A stretch of 39,231 bases of DNA from an uncultured Pseudovibrio sp. (lineage in GTDB: Bacteria; Pseudomonadota; Alphaproteobacteria; Rhizobiales; Stappiaceae): the NCBI GenBank assembly GCA_947502585.1, contig CANNAV010000025.1, positions 1 through 39,231 on the forward strand, in the 5' to 3' direction. Within the stretch, counting starts at the first letter, position 1; every line of letters begins with the position of its first letter. The position numbers and the translations under genes are program-made. Below are positions 17,409-25,207 of the stretch, in pieces. The notes beneath the pieces are model-generated. The model had not been told where the DNA came from. It was given only the letters and a program-made list of their open reading frames with translations, and did no database searches.

Positions 17409-17503
17409 TTAGAGCATACCGTGCGTAGTTCCAGACAAGCCCCAGGTTTTGTTTGTGCGTGCCGCTCTCCGAAAAGGAACCGCCTTTCGGGGATGCGCTC
17501 TAA
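17409..17503. repeat. Palindromic intergenic element upstream of mgsA
   Basis: The 95-base stretch begins TTAGAGCAT and ends ATGCGCTCTAA, which are inverted copies apart from two bases. It contains an inner hairpin CCGAAAAGG / CCTTTCGG (17469-17490). The right part, from CCGAAAA to GGGGATGCGCT, resembles 2735-2767, and the GCGCTCTAA end recurs at 24711-24720. It looks like a dispersed miniature palindromic element. Confidence 0.5.
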
Positions 17504-17524
17504 CGATGTGTTGACGGAGTCTGT

Positions 17525-17953
17525 ATGACCGAGCGTAGAACTCTCGCCCTTATCGCCCATGATGCAAAGAAAGACGAAATGGTCGCGTTTGCCAAACTGC
17601 ATGAAAGCAAACTTGCCGATTACAAACTTTTTGCAACAGGTACTACGGGCGGCCGTATTCAGGATGCATGCCCATCTCTGGATGTAGAACGCATGAAAAG
17701 CGGCCCGCTTGGTGGCGATCAGCAGATCGGCGCGATGATTGCGGATCGCGCCCTGGATGGTCTGTTCTTCTTCGTCGACCCCCTTTCCCCAATGCCGCAC
17801 GATGTGGATGTGAAAGCCCTGATGCGTCTGGCGCTCGTCTACGATATTCCTATGGCCCTGAACCGCACTACCGCAGACATCATTTTGCGCTCTGCACGTC
17901 TGGCAGGGCTTTCCACGTCTTCGCAAACACCAGAAATTGCCAGTCAACCGTAA
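17525..17953 (+). CDS. mgsA: Methylglyoxal synthase
   Basis: Converts dihydroxyacetone phosphate to methylglyoxal and phosphate, a bypass of lower glycolysis when phosphate is short or sugar phosphates pile up. 142 residues. [16 protein letters not shown] at the start, TGTTGGRI as the phosphate-binding loop, and [12 protein letters not shown] with the catalytic Asp are all present, as is [28 protein letters not shown] near the end. Ribosome site GGAG precedes the ATG. Followed after 14 bases by glucokinase, with which it is probably co-transcribed. Confidence 0.96.
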   Translation: MTERRTLALIAHDAKKDEMVAFAKLHESKLADYKLFATGTTGGRIQDACPSLDVERMKSGPLGGDQQIGAMIADRALDGLFFFVDPLSPMPHDVDVKALMRLALVYDIPMALNRTTADIILRSARLAGLSTSSQTPEIASQP

Positions 17954-17967
17954 AGTCAAACCGATAC

Positions 17968-19011
17968 ATGCTGTACTCTGCTCCGCTTACAAGAAACCTG
18001 TCCTATCCGGTCCTTTTCGCTGACATTGGCGGCACGAATACGCGTTTTGCGCTTATCGAAGGCCCCAATGAGCCAACCAGGCTCTGCGGACAGGAAGGAA
18101 CGAAGGCGCATGCAAGCATTGAGGATGCCATTCGTGCCGGAATTCTGGACCAAGGCTACGCTACACCGCAATCTGCAGTACTGGCCGTTGCTGCTCCAGT
18201 TTCCAGCGACCGGGTTGCCCTGACCAATGCAAGCTGGGTGATTGAGCCTCCTGTGCTCATCAAAGAGCTTGGTCTGGCACAGGTGTTTGTTCTCAACGAC
18301 TTTGAGGCGCAAGCCCTTGCCTTGCCTTCCCTCTCTTCAGCTGACCTGGATCAGATTGGCGGAGGTGTAACTGAGCAGAACGCGACCAAGTTTGTAGTTG
18401 GACCAGGCACCGGCCTTGGTGCTGGCGCAATGATCCGCTCCTGCGGAAAATGGATTCCCGTTCCCGGTGAAGGCGGGCATGTTGAGCTTGGCCCGCTGAG
18501 TGAGGAAGAATACCGCATCTGGCCGTATATCGAACGCATTGGCGGGCGTGTTAGTGCAGAGCAGGTTGTCTGCGGTGCCGGGCTGGTTCGCCTTGCAAAG
18601 GCTGTGCAGCAGGCGGATGGGGCACATCGCACCTATGCCAGGCCATCAGATGTGCCCCAGGCGGCAGATGATGGTGATGAAGTTGCCCGAAAAGTACTGC
18701 GATTGTTCTGCGCTGCACTTGGCCGTGTTGCTGGTGACTTTGCGATTACAAACCTCGCACACGGCGGTGTCTATCTGGCGGGCGGTATTCCGCCAAAAAT
18801 CTCCCATTGGCTGCATGGCGGTGAATTCAGGGCTGCTTTTGAGGCCAAAGCACCACATGAAGGCATAATGAAGTCCATTCCAACTTACATCATCAGGCAT
18901 AAGGCCCCTGCCCTTGAAGGTCTCGCGGCTTACATCCGTACTCCGGATAATTATCTGGTGGATCTGACCGGCCGCAGTTGGGATCGTAAGAACGCCAGTG
19001 CATCGGAATAG
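17968..19011 (+). CDS. glk: Glucokinase
   Basis: ATP-dependent phosphorylation of glucose at C6. About 347 residues when started at the ATG at 17968. The frame is open back to 17668, but that part overlaps mgsA and is compositionally odd, so it is rejected. Motifs: VLFADIGGTNTRFAL (ATP phosphate loop), VLNDFEAQALALPSL (catalytic Asp), GPGTGLGAGAM, VPGEGGHVELGP (sugar binding) and VYLAGGIPPKI (adenosine site), all of the bacterial Glk family. The ribosome site is weak, suggesting coupling to mgsA. A plausible reason for pairing them is that both govern carbon entering and leaving glycolysis (inference). Confidence 0.95.
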   Translation: MLYSAPLTRNLSYPVLFADIGGTNTRFALIEGPNEPTRLCGQEGTKAHASIEDAIRAGILDQGYATPQSAVLAVAAPVSSDRVALTNASWVIEPPVLIKELGLAQVFVLNDFEAQALALPSLSSADLDQIGGGVTEQNATKFVVGPGTGLGAGAMIRSCGKWIPVPGEGGHVELGPLSEEEYRIWPYIERIGGRVSAEQVVCGAGLVRLAKAVQQADGAHRTYARPSDVPQAADDGDEVARKVLRLFCAALGRVAGDFAITNLAHGGVYLAGGIPPKISHWLHGGEFRAAFEAKAPHEGIMKSIPTYIIRHKAPALEGLAAYIRTPDNYLVDLTGRSWDRKNASASE

Positions 19012-19081
19012 GTCTGATACCAGAGTCTGGATTAACTGGAATCAGCTTCCTCTTTTTTGACGCCTACCTATTGCGGAGCCC

Positions 19082-21535
19082 ATGACGTCATCCTCTTTGC
19101 CAATCGAAGCGATCCTCCCGGATCTGCTCTCTGCTCTTGATCAAAACACCAATGCGGTTCTTGTTGCCGAGCCGGGTGCGGGTAAGACAACCCGCGTTCC
19201 GCTGGCGCTTCTGGATGCAACATGGCGAGACGACGGCAAGATCATTGTACTGGAACCGCGCCGCCTTGCTGCGCGTGCCGCTGCACGGCGCATGGCGCAA
19301 ACACTGAATGAGAATGTTGGCGAAACGGTTGGTTATCGCGTACGCATGGACAGCAAGGTTTCAGGCAAAACGCGCATTGAGGTCGTGACTGGAGGTGTCT
19401 TTACACGCATGATTCTTGATGACCCTGAGCTTTCCGGTGTGGCTGCTGTCCTTTTTGATGAATACCATGAGCGCTCCATGGATGGAGATCTCGGGCTGGC
19501 GCTTGCTTTGGATGTTCAGGAGGCTTTGCGCGATGACCTGCGCATTGTCCCTATGTCCGCAACGCTGGATGCGGCTGAAGTTTCCAGACTGCTGCACGAT
19601 GCACCAACCCTGAAGAGTGAAGGCCGCCAGTACCCGGTTGAGACGCGCTACATTGGCCGCGATCCACGTGGACGGCTGGAAGACCAGGTGGCGCGGGCTG
19701 TTCGATCAGCCCTTGCGGATGAGACCGGATCAGTTCTTGTCTTTTTGCCGGGTCAGGGTGAGATCAGGCGCACACAATCTTTGCTGGAAGGACGCGTCGC
19801 TGCTGATGTGAGCCTCGCTCCTCTTTATGGCGCTCTGGACAGTAAGGCGCAGGATATGGCTGTCCGGCCTGTCCGGCCCGGTCGGCGGAAAGTTGTGCTT
19901 ACCACGGCGATCGCCCAGACCTCGCTGACTATTGAGGGCGTCCGTATTGTGATTGATGCCGGTCTTTCCCGTGTGCCGCGCTATGATCCGCAAACGGGCT
20001 TAACGCGCCTTGAAACTGTGAAGGTTTCCCGTGCAACAGCAGAGCAGCGCAAAGGTCGTGCAGGCCGTGTGGAAGCGGGCATTTGTTACCGGCTTTGGGA
20101 AGAAGCGCAGACGAAGGCCCTGCCTGCAGCTGAAAAGCCGGAGATTTTGGAGAGTGATCTTTCCGGACTGGTGCTTAATGTCGCCAGTTGGGGTGTTTCT
20201 GATCCCGCGCAACTGAAGTTCATGACACCTCCCCCAGCTGGTGCCTGGTCTGAAGCTAAAGAGCTGCTGGAAGAGTTGGACGCTCTGGACGCGGATGGCT
20301 GCCTGACCAAAGCCGGGCGCGATCTTGCCGGGCTGCCTCTGCACCCTCGTCTCGGACATATGCTGGTGCAGGCCTCTCAAGAGGGACAAGCGGAGCTGGC
20401 ATCACTGATTGCCGTAATTATTGGGGAGCAAGGGCTGGGCGGCAGATCGACTGATCTGAGAGATCGTCTGCTCCGCTTGATACAGGATCAGAGTCCGCGA
20501 GGCAAAGAAGCAAGAGCGCAGGCGAGGCGTTGGGTGAAGCTCGCCGGCGGACGCTCTTCTGAGCGCGCCAACTTTGAAGATGCAGGCGATATTCTAAGCC
20601 TTGCCTATCCTGACCGCATCGCGCAGCAACGAGGCGCACGAGGAAGCTTCCGCCTTGCCAATGGTCGTGGTGCGCTGTTGGAAGAGAGTGAAGCGCTCTA
20701 TGGCGAAAAATTCCTGAGTATCGCCGAAGTCACCGGAACTGCTGCACGCGCACGCATTTTGTTGGCAGCTCCCCTTTCTTTCAGTGAACTCGAAGCCCGC
20801 TTTACCTCGCACATCCGCGACAAAGAGCAGGTGCAGTTGATGCCAGACGGCGCCATCAGGGCCGTTCGGCAGCGGGTACTTGGCAAGTTGGTGCTGGAAG
20901 AGAAGAAAATCTCTGATCCCGATCCGGAAACGATCATTGAAGCGCTGATGGAACAGATTGCTCGCAAAGGCGCGTCCCGTCTGCCGTGGAACAAGGACCA
21001 GCTGCACTATCGCGGACGAGTGACTTATTTGCGGGTGACGGAAGGTAAAAAGTGGCCGGACCTGAGTGACAAGGCCCTGGATGCTGATTTCGAGTGGCTG
21101 CGACCATTTCTTGCGGGAAAGACTGCGATCTCTCACGTAGATGCGGGCACATTGGGCGATGCGCTTGCAACGCTGGTTCCCTGGGAATTGAGCACGGAAC
21201 TGGATAATTTTGCGCCATCACACTTTGTCGTGCCAACCGGATCACGCATTCCAATTGATTATGATGGTGAGCCAGGACCGATGCTTTCTGTTCGTGTGCA
21301 GGAGCTGTTTGGTTTGGCAGATCACCCGAGCATTTGCGGTGGAAGAGTTCCGTTAGTATTGCAATTACTCTCCCCTGCCCAACGACCTATTCAAATCACC
21401 AGGGACCTGCCTGGGTTCTGGCAAGGGTCCTGGGCAGATGTAAAGGCTGATATGAAGGGGCAGTATCCGAAACATCCGTGGCCGGATAATCCGCTGGATG
21501 CAGAAGCCACGCGGCGGGTGAAACCGCGCAAATAA
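19082..21535 (+). CDS. hrpB: ATP-dependent RNA helicase HrpB (DEAH-like)
   Basis: 817 residues, the usual HrpB size. Superfamily 2 motifs in order: EPGAGKTTRVPLALLD (motif I, near residue 30), VLEPRRLAARAAA (Ia), FDEYHERSMDGDLGL (II; DEYH, where DEFH or DEVH is common), MSATLD (III), TTAIAQTSLTIEGV (V) and QRKGRAGR (VI). The HrpB-specific C-terminal domain follows to the end (residues 500-817). The role in bacteria is not settled; RNA metabolism is presumed. GGAG precedes the start. Confidence 0.95.
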   Translation: MTSSSLPIEAILPDLLSALDQNTNAVLVAEPGAGKTTRVPLALLDATWRDDGKIIVLEPRRLAARAAARRMAQTLNENVGETVGYRVRMDSKVSGKTRIEVVTGGVFTRMILDDPELSGVAAVLFDEYHERSMDGDLGLALALDVQEALRDDLRIVPMSATLDAAEVSRLLHDAPTLKSEGRQYPVETRYIGRDPRGRLEDQVARAVRSALADETGSVLVFLPGQGEIRRTQSLLEGRVAADVSLAPLYGALDSKAQDMAVRPVRPGRRKVVLTTAIAQTSLTIEGVRIVIDAGLSRVPRYDPQTGLTRLETVKVSRATAEQRKGRAGRVEAGICYRLWEEAQTKALPAAEKPEILESDLSGLVLNVASWGVSDPAQLKFMTPPPAGAWSEAKELLEELDALDADGCLTKAGRDLAGLPLHPRLGHMLVQASQEGQAELASLIAVIIGEQGLGGRSTDLRDRLLRLIQDQSPRGKEARAQARRWVKLAGGRSSERANFEDAGDILSLAYPDRIAQQRGARGSFRLANGRGALLEESEALYGEKFLSIAEVTGTAARARILLAAPLSFSELEARFTSHIRDKEQVQLMPDGAIRAVRQRVLGKLVLEEKKISDPDPETIIEALMEQIARKGASRLPWNKDQLHYRGRVTYLRVTEGKKWPDLSDKALDADFEWLRPFLAGKTAISHVDAGTLGDALATLVPWELSTELDNFAPSHFVVPTGSRIPIDYDGEPGPMLSVRVQELFGLADHPSICGGRVPLVLQLLSPAQRPIQITRDLPGFWQGSWADVKADMKGQYPKHPWPDNPLDAEATRRVKPRK

Positions 21536-21586
21536 AAAGCCGAAAAGCATCACTCTCCGGCCTTCTAAAATTCATGGGCGGAAAGC

Positions 21587-22072
21587 TTATTCACCTTCGT
21601 TTGCAGGAGTTGCCTGTAGCAGGCCGTAGCGCTCGACACCGATCTTTTCCAGAAGTTCCAGCTGGGTTTCAAGGAAGTCAATGTGACCTTCTTCGTCTGC
21701 CATCAGATCTTCAAAAAGCTTCATTGTGACGTAATCACCTTCGTCCCGGCAAATTTCGCGTGCTTCTTTGTAAAGAGCGCGTGCGGAGTATTCACCTGCC
21801 AGATCGCATTCAAGGCATTCCTTAAGGTCCTGGCCGATGCGCAGCGGATCGAGTGTCTGCAAATTCGGATGACCTTCGAGGAAAATGATGCGCTCGATAA
21901 GCTTATCGGCGTGTTCCATTTCCTCAATGGACTCTTCACGCTCTTTCTTTGCAAGCTTTGTGAAGCCCCAGTCTTCGAGAAGACGGTAGTGCAGCCAGTA
22001 TTGATTTACCGCAGTCAGCTCATGACGTAGCGCCTTGTTTAGATATTCCAGTACTTTAGGTTCACCCTTCAT
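21587..22072 (-). CDS. bfr: Bacterioferritin
   Basis: Iron-storage protein that oxidises Fe(II) and stores it in a 24-subunit, heme-binding shell. 161 residues. Ferroxidase ligands are visible: Glu18 ([10 protein letters not shown]), Glu51 and His54 (IEEMEHAD), Glu94 region ([12 protein letters not shown]) and EEGH near residue 128. Met52 is the expected heme ligand. SD GGAGAG lies just before the ATG at 22072. An Irr-box-like palindrome about 40 bases upstream suggests repression by Irr when iron is scarce. bfd lies immediately upstream. Confidence 0.96.
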   Translation of the reverse strand: MKGEPKVLEYLNKALRHELTAVNQYWLHYRLLEDWGFTKLAKKEREESIEEMEHADKLIERIIFLEGHPNLQTLDPLRIGQDLKECLECDLAGEYSARALYKEAREICRDEGDYVTMKLFEDLMADEEGHIDFLETQLELLEKIGVERYGLLQATPANEGE

Positions 22073-22108
22073 GTCACTCTCTCCTTGACAAATTGAGGTA
22101 TCGCCCCT

Positions 22109-22125
22109 TTTAGAATAATTCCAAA
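22109..22125 (-). promoter_or_regulatory. Irr box (iron control element) in front of bfr
   Basis: TTTAGAA (22109-22115), spacer TAA, TTCCAAA (22119-22125): the arms are inverted copies in 6 of 7 positions. They match the known Irr/ICE consensus of TTTAGAA and TTCTAAA arms. It lies about 37 to 53 bases upstream of the bfr ATG and directly abuts the bfd stop codon at 22126-22128. Irr is a heme-responsive iron regulator of Rhizobiales and Rhodobacterales. Confidence 0.75.
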
Positions 22126-22335
22126 CTAATGTCCAGAGCCATCTTTAACCTGTTCAGCCTCAGCATATACAACATCGATGATACTTTTGAAGCAACCGCC
22201 ACATTTAGGCCTGTACCCAAGGTGACGAAATATCTCGCCTGGAGTGGGGACACCCCCTTCAGGATTATCACAAAGCTCACGTGCAGCCCGTTTTATTTGC
22301 TTGTCATTAATGACGTTGCAGTGACAAATGATCAT
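22126..22335 (-). CDS. bfd: Bacterioferritin-associated ferredoxin
   Basis: 69-residue [2Fe-2S] protein that reduces bacterioferritin to release stored iron. Cysteines occur in the Bfd arrangement: Cys4 and Cys6 (ICHCNVIN) and Cys45 and Cys48 ([11 protein letters not shown]). It is encoded just upstream of bfr with 53 bases between. The Irr box sits in this gap, so bfr has its own iron-responsive promoter, while bfd is served by a promoter in 22336-22451. No convincing Irr box was found in front of bfd itself. Confidence 0.95.
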   Translation of the reverse strand: MIICHCNVINDKQIKRAARELCDNPEGGVPTPGEIFRHLGYRPKCGGCFKSIIDVVYAEAEQVKDGSGH

Positions 22336-22451
22336 TGTGGTTGCTTTCGGGCTCCCAATTTCGCTTGCAAAGCACTATATAGTCAGTAACTCTTTTAAAA
22401 CTAGAGAATAATACTCCACTTTCCCGCAGTCCTATCACGAGCAAAGCCCCT

Positions 22452-23213
22452 ATGAACACCAACCAAACGACGAATGATCTCCGCAAGACAATCGTCCTAA
22501 CGGGCGCGAGCCGTGGAATCGGTCACGCAACTGTAAAGAAATTTTCTTCAGTGGGCTATCGGGTCATTAGCTGCTCCAGGCAACCATTTTCTGACAAATG
22601 CCCCTGGCCATCCGGGCCGGAAGACCACATTGAGGTGGACTTAGGTGATGCAGACAGTCTGGAAAACGCCGTTCTCCAGATCAAAGAACGTCTGAAAGAT
22701 AATGGCTCTACGCTTCATGCCCTGGTCAACAATGCAGGTATCAGCCCGAAGGACGGAGAAGGCCAGCGCCTCGATTCCCTGACGACCCCCATGCAAACAT
22801 GGCGAGATGTATTTCAGGTAAACTTCTTCGCACCAATCATGCTGGCCCGTGGCTTGTTTGATGAGCTGAAGGCTGCGAAAGGCTCCGTTGTGAATGTCAC
22901 GTCCATCGCTGGTAGTCGCGTACACCCGTTTGCAGGAACAGCTTATGCAACTTCCAAGGCGGCTCTTGCTTCTCTGACACGCGAGATGGCAGCAGACTTT
23001 GGGCCGCATGGTGTTCGTGTGAATGCAATCGCCCCAGGTGAAATAGATACATCTATCCTGTCGCCAGGCACGGATAAGATCGTCGAGACCATTCCGATGC
23101 GCCGTCTTGGCAGCACCACAGAAGTCGCAGATACCATCTACTTCCTGTGCTCGGCTCCATCTTCTTACGTAACGGGTGCCGAAATACATATCAACGGCGG
23201 ACAGCACGTATAA
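22452..23213 (+). CDS. Short-chain dehydrogenase/reductase
   Basis: 253-residue classical SDR. Rossmann motif VLTGASRGIGHATVKKF (residues 16-32), LVNNAGISPKDGEG, a catalytic Ser in VTSIAGSRVHPFAG, YATSK (Tyr and Lys), and VRVNAIAPGEIDTSIL followed by YVTGAEIHINGGQHV. Substrate and cofactor preference cannot be assigned. Transcribed divergently from bfd and followed by a good terminator, so it is a single-gene unit. Confidence 0.9.
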   Translation: MNTNQTTNDLRKTIVLTGASRGIGHATVKKFSSVGYRVISCSRQPFSDKCPWPSGPEDHIEVDLGDADSLENAVLQIKERLKDNGSTLHALVNNAGISPKDGEGQRLDSLTTPMQTWRDVFQVNFFAPIMLARGLFDELKAAKGSVVNVTSIAGSRVHPFAGTAYATSKAALASLTREMAADFGPHGVRVNAIAPGEIDTSILSPGTDKIVETIPMRRLGSTTEVADTIYFLCSAPSSYVTGAEIHINGGQHV

Positions 23214-23239
23214 ACGCACTCATATGTGAAACGTGGAAG

Positions 23240-23262
23240 GGGCGCTCCGTGCGCCCTTTTTT
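23240..23262 (+). terminator. Intrinsic terminator after the SDR gene
   Basis: GGGCGC (23240-23245), loop TCCGT, GCGCCC (23251-23256) followed by six T. Textbook Rho-independent terminator 26 bases after the stop. Confidence 0.88.
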
Positions 23263-23765
23263 GTTGAACGTGGTACGCTGCCAGGCCTTTGTGATCTGTA
23301 AATTTTCTTAGTCCTTTTTTTGCCCGCCAATTTAATCAGCTGGTTACTCTAAAACGGAGCAATGTGTTGACCTGTGCTGTTTTTCACTTCGCACGGGTGC
23401 TGCCCTCTGTGTTCCTGTTTGGAACACCAGGCCGCATTGACCTGCGTTTCCCCGCAAGGTTGCCAGGGCGGTTAGCTGTTTTGTTTATTATGTCAGGCAG
23501 CGTTTATCTTTCTGACCCAACTGGTTTTGAGATGCCGGGAGCCGTGTTTGCCTACAGCGAAGGCTATGACGAGCCTGGCCACAAGATCTTCTAGATACTG
23601 GAAGAGACGACGAACTGGTTGGCCTGCGACTTTTCTCTCAGCTCTGTTCGCTTATCATGGTGACGTTCACCAAGTGGTGGCCATTACATTCCAGCAGTTT
23701 ACCAATGCTGATTATATGATACCAGAGAAGTGAGGAGAAGGGACAAAGCCCCTTCTCCCAATGCG
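23263..23765. other. 500-base gap without a supported gene
   Basis: Between the SDR terminator and the Mo-hydroxylase operon, a short frame at 23364-23594 and one at 23527-23733 overlap. The pieces MPGAVFAYSEGYDEPGHKIF and FAYHGDVHQVVAITFQQF read like protein but in different frames. This could be decayed coding DNA, but no family is recognised. The right edge has a 9-bp hairpin at 23734-23758. Confidence 0.4.
23734..23758 (-). terminator. Hairpin at the end of the Mo-hydroxylase operon
   Basis: GGAGAAGGG (23734-23742) and CCCTTCTCC (23750-23758) with a 7-base loop, eight bases past the stop of the FAD-subunit gene. There is no T run on the minus strand. Confidence 0.5.
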
Positions 23766-24566
23766 TTAGCTGGATGCAGCTACAGCACGTTTTGCCATGA
23801 CCGTCACCAGATTGGCACGGTATGCAGAGGTGCCGTGAAGGTCTGAGAGCATGTTGTCAGCAGAAGGAGCTATCCCTGCAACGGCATCAGCAGACCAGTT
23901 GCCATCCAGAGCTTTTTCCATATCAGGCATGCGGAAAACACCATTTTGACCAGCACCCGTCACAGCCACACGTGCACCAGCGCTAGTCCTGGCTACAAAC
24001 ACGCCTGCCATAGCATAGCGAGAGGCAGGATTCGGGAACTTGGCGTAAGCAGTGTTTGAGGCCGTCGGGAAGACAACCCCTGTCACGATCTCATCTTCAT
24101 CCAGCGCTGTTTCGAACATGCCGGTGAAGAAGTCTTGTGCAGAGAACTCACGTTTGTTGGTCTCGATAGTGGCTCCAAGAGCCAGCAAAGCCGCCGGATA
24201 GTCGGCAGCCGGATCATTATTAGCGATAGAGCCGCCAATGGTGCCCATATGACGAACATGCGGGTCGCCAATGGTGCCTGCCAGATCAGCCAGTCCCGGA
24301 AGGGCAGCTTTGACATCTGCATTGCCAGCTACATCTGCATGACACGTCGCTGCACCGATGCGAATAGAGCCATCCGTCTGTTTCACAATACCAGCGATTT
24401 CACCGATATGGCACAGATCGATCAGATCACTTGGTGCAGCAAGGCGTTGCTTCATTGTTGGGATCAGAGTCTGACCACCAGAAAGCAGTTTGCCGTCATC
24501 AGCGTTTTTCAGCATTGTCGCTGCGTCTGACACTGTTGATGCGCGATGATATTTAGTCTCGTACAT
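23766..24566 (-). CDS. FAD-binding subunit of a molybdenum hydroxylase (CoxM/XdhB-like)
   Basis: 266 residues from the ATG at 24566 (MYETKYHRASTVSDAATML), preceded by GGGAGG; the extension to 24635 is not conserved. FAD-binding motifs LLSGGQTLIPTMKQ (residues 28-41) and GTIGDPHVRHMGTIGGSIANNDPAADYP are those of the CO-dehydrogenase medium subunit family. It passes electrons from the FeS subunit to an acceptor. Last gene of the operon and separated from the previous one by a 134-base gap that contains repeat copy B. Confidence 0.93.
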   Translation of the reverse strand: MYETKYHRASTVSDAATMLKNADDGKLLSGGQTLIPTMKQRLAAPSDLIDLCHIGEIAGIVKQTDGSIRIGAATCHADVAGNADVKAALPGLADLAGTIGDPHVRHMGTIGGSIANNDPAADYPAALLALGATIETNKREFSAQDFFTGMFETALDEDEIVTGVVFPTASNTAYAKFPNPASRYAMAGVFVARTSAGARVAVTGAGQNGVFRMPDMEKALDGNWSADAVAGIAPSADNMLSDLHGTSAYRANLVTVMAKRAVAASS

Positions 24567-24627
24567 TTTTAGCCTCCCATCCCCTGAAGGGGTCTTTGGC
24601 AGAGTTGCTATGAGTCTGGATCTGTTT

Positions 24628-24718
24628 GCGCTCATTCACATTTACGCAAATTGCTCCAACTTCTTAACCTGAGCAAATTCGTTCCATTTGATTGTGCCAA
24701 TCAAATGGAACGCGCTCT
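24628..24718. repeat. Dispersed intergenic repeat, copy B
   Basis: Same 91-base element as 4888-4978, about 74 percent identical and gap-free. This copy carries a perfect 13-bp inverted repeat, TTCCATTTGATTG (24682-24694) and CAATCAAATGGAA (24698-24710), with a 3-base loop. Its right end runs into the 3' end of the preceding minus-strand gene and supplies that gene's stop codon. Confidence 0.7.
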
Positions 24719-25204
24719 AATCGATAATTCAGTTTCCCGGTACGGAATTGCTTTCAGATCAGTAAATAAAATCTTGCGATTTTGCTCACCGTGGATCAGT
24801 TGGCCAAGCCGTGCAGCTCTTTCAAACAGGACTGCCGCTTCGCCATCTTCGCCTGCCAGCAATGTGGCACGAGCCAGCAGCTCAAAGGCATAGGCGTGGT
24901 CAAAATCTGCCATATCCTCTTGATGAGCCTCTGTCAGATCCATAGTCTGTCGGGCATAGTACATTGCTGCTTCACGCTTCCCGAGCAGAACATGGACACG
25001 GCCCAGAAGCCACAACCCACGCTGGTGATGAACTTTCGATCCGGCTTGCAGCCAATGCCAGAGGCTGGCGTGGGCGACATGAAGCATTTCATCATTTTCC
25101 TCGGGCGAGCGGCTCTCATTTTCCAGGAGAGCCCATGCGCACTGATTGAGTTCACTGGCGATGAACTTGTGATCCAATGTCAATTTGGCGCCAGCCTGTG
25201 CCAT
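24701..25204 (-). CDS. Unrecognised helical protein inside the Mo-hydroxylase operon
   Basis: 167 residues, not assigned to a family. It is rich in Ala, Leu, Glu and His, with repeating amphipathic helices (NQCAWALLENE; LHVAHASLWHWLQAG; RGLWLLGRVHVLLGKREAAMYYARQ; YAFELLARATLLAGEDGEAAVLFERAARLGQ) that resemble TPR-type repeats. The start ATG at 25204 is three bases after the large-subunit stop, so it is co-translated. It has the same codon style as its neighbours. The C-terminal residues ARSI and stop lie in repeat copy B. Possible role: assembly or cofactor-insertion chaperone for the hydroxylase (inference only). Confidence 0.75.
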   Translation of the reverse strand: MAQAGAKLTLDHKFIASELNQCAWALLENESRSPEENDEMLHVAHASLWHWLQAGSKVHHQRGLWLLGRVHVLLGKREAAMYYARQTMDLTEAHQEDMADFDHAYAFELLARATLLAGEDGEAAVLFERAARLGQLIHGEQNRKILFTDLKAIPYRETELSIRARSI

Positions 25205-25207
25205 TGA

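Noticed and set aside
17668-17967. N-terminal extension of glucokinase by 100 residues
   Set aside because: It overlaps mgsA in another frame and is Arg/Pro/Ser rich; known glucokinases begin close to the ATG at 17968.
22404-22416. Irr-like palindrome upstream of bfd (GAGAATAATACTC)
   Set aside because: The arms share only GAG/CTC and scattered bases and do not match TTTAGAA/TTCTAAA; too weak.
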